Source: an uncultured Collinsella sp.
Lineage (GTDB): Bacteria; Actinomycetota; Coriobacteriia; Coriobacteriales; Coriobacteriaceae
NCBI GenBank assembly: GCA_959605475.1
Contig: CAUHFS010000039.1
Location: 1-22,989, forward strand
Direction of reading: 5' to 3'
Length of the DNA: 22,989 nucleotides
In this document: piece by piece, positions 22,906 through 22,989 of the stretch
How the letters are laid out: the number at the start of each line of letters is the position of its first letter
Numbering within the stretch: the stretch's first letter is position 1
Translations under genes and position numbers: made by a program
Notes under the pieces: generated by a model
Told to the model about the DNA's origin: nothing
Seen by the model: the letters and a program-made list of their open reading frames with translations, nothing else
Databases searched by the model: none

Positions 22906-22982
22906 GCCGGGACGGTCCGAGAGGTATAAGGTTGCCTGCTCGGACAGTCCTGCTCGCACGGAGAGCACATTAAGTGCTCTCC
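22906..22982. other. Two hairpins at the window end
   Basis: A 14-base arm ending GGTCCGAG (about 22907-22920) pairs at 12 of 14 positions with 22939-22952. A second, perfect 9-bp stem follows: GGAGAGCAC (22960-22968) and GTGCTCTCC (22974-22982) around ATTAA. No T-run is visible before the window ends, so they could be a terminator or the leader of a gene outside the window. Confidence 0.4.
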
Positions 22983-22989
22983 GGCTCGT

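Overview
The window looks like chromosomal DNA from a gut Coriobacteriia actinobacterium, most likely Collinsella or a close relative. This rests on the GC-rich, C-ending codon use, strong GGAGG-type ribosome binding sites, the style of the proteins (carbon starvation protein, UgpC/MsmK-type ATPase, UTRA regulator, Tat-lipoprotein binding protein) and families of short palindromic intergenic repeats. It is inferred from recognition, not from a search.

Left part (1-4735): a CstA-type peptide/pyruvate transporter stands alone between two intrinsic terminators. The first terminator lies in its own leader and is preceded by a 14-residue Ile/Val-rich leader peptide, so cstA appears to be controlled by amino-acid attenuation. 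Downstream is a 730-residue protein with a JetD/DUF2220-like Toprim C-terminal domain, a long charged linker and a small N-terminal domain, without any Wadjet partner genes.

Repeat-rich part (4736-5494): about 760 bases without a gene. It holds a 230-bp element with perfect 30-bp terminal inverted repeats, a REP-like palindrome and a decayed tandem repeat that includes a copy of the 3' end of the adjacent tRNA-Gln(UUG). The minus strand then carries tRNA-Gln, a protein with two peptidoglycan-binding domains and a polyprenyl synthase.

Sugar part (7791-21420): a maltodextrin/alpha-glucoside locus. It contains a PTS EIICB protein fused to a HAD phosphatase, a divergent GntR/UTRA regulator, an ABC importer (Tat-lipoprotein binding protein, two permeases, MsmK-type ATPase), and on the opposite strand malQ, glgP and galE. 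A TTGTTTAAAC-type operator occurs before the PTS gene, the regulator, the binding protein (twice) and malQ, which suggests one local regulon under the GntR protein. The likely flow is import of maltodextrins by the ABC system and of a disaccharide by the PTS, internal dephosphorylation by the fused HAD domain, then MalQ and GlgP to glucose and glucose-1-phosphate, with GalE linking to UDP-sugars. Large hairpins sit between genes of the same operon, as in enterobacterial malE-malF.

Right end (21689-22894): a secreted coiled-coil cell-wall hydrolase with a Tat-like signal and a C-terminal CHAP/NlpC-like domain. No CRISPR array, rRNA, complete insertion sequence or prophage gene was seen.
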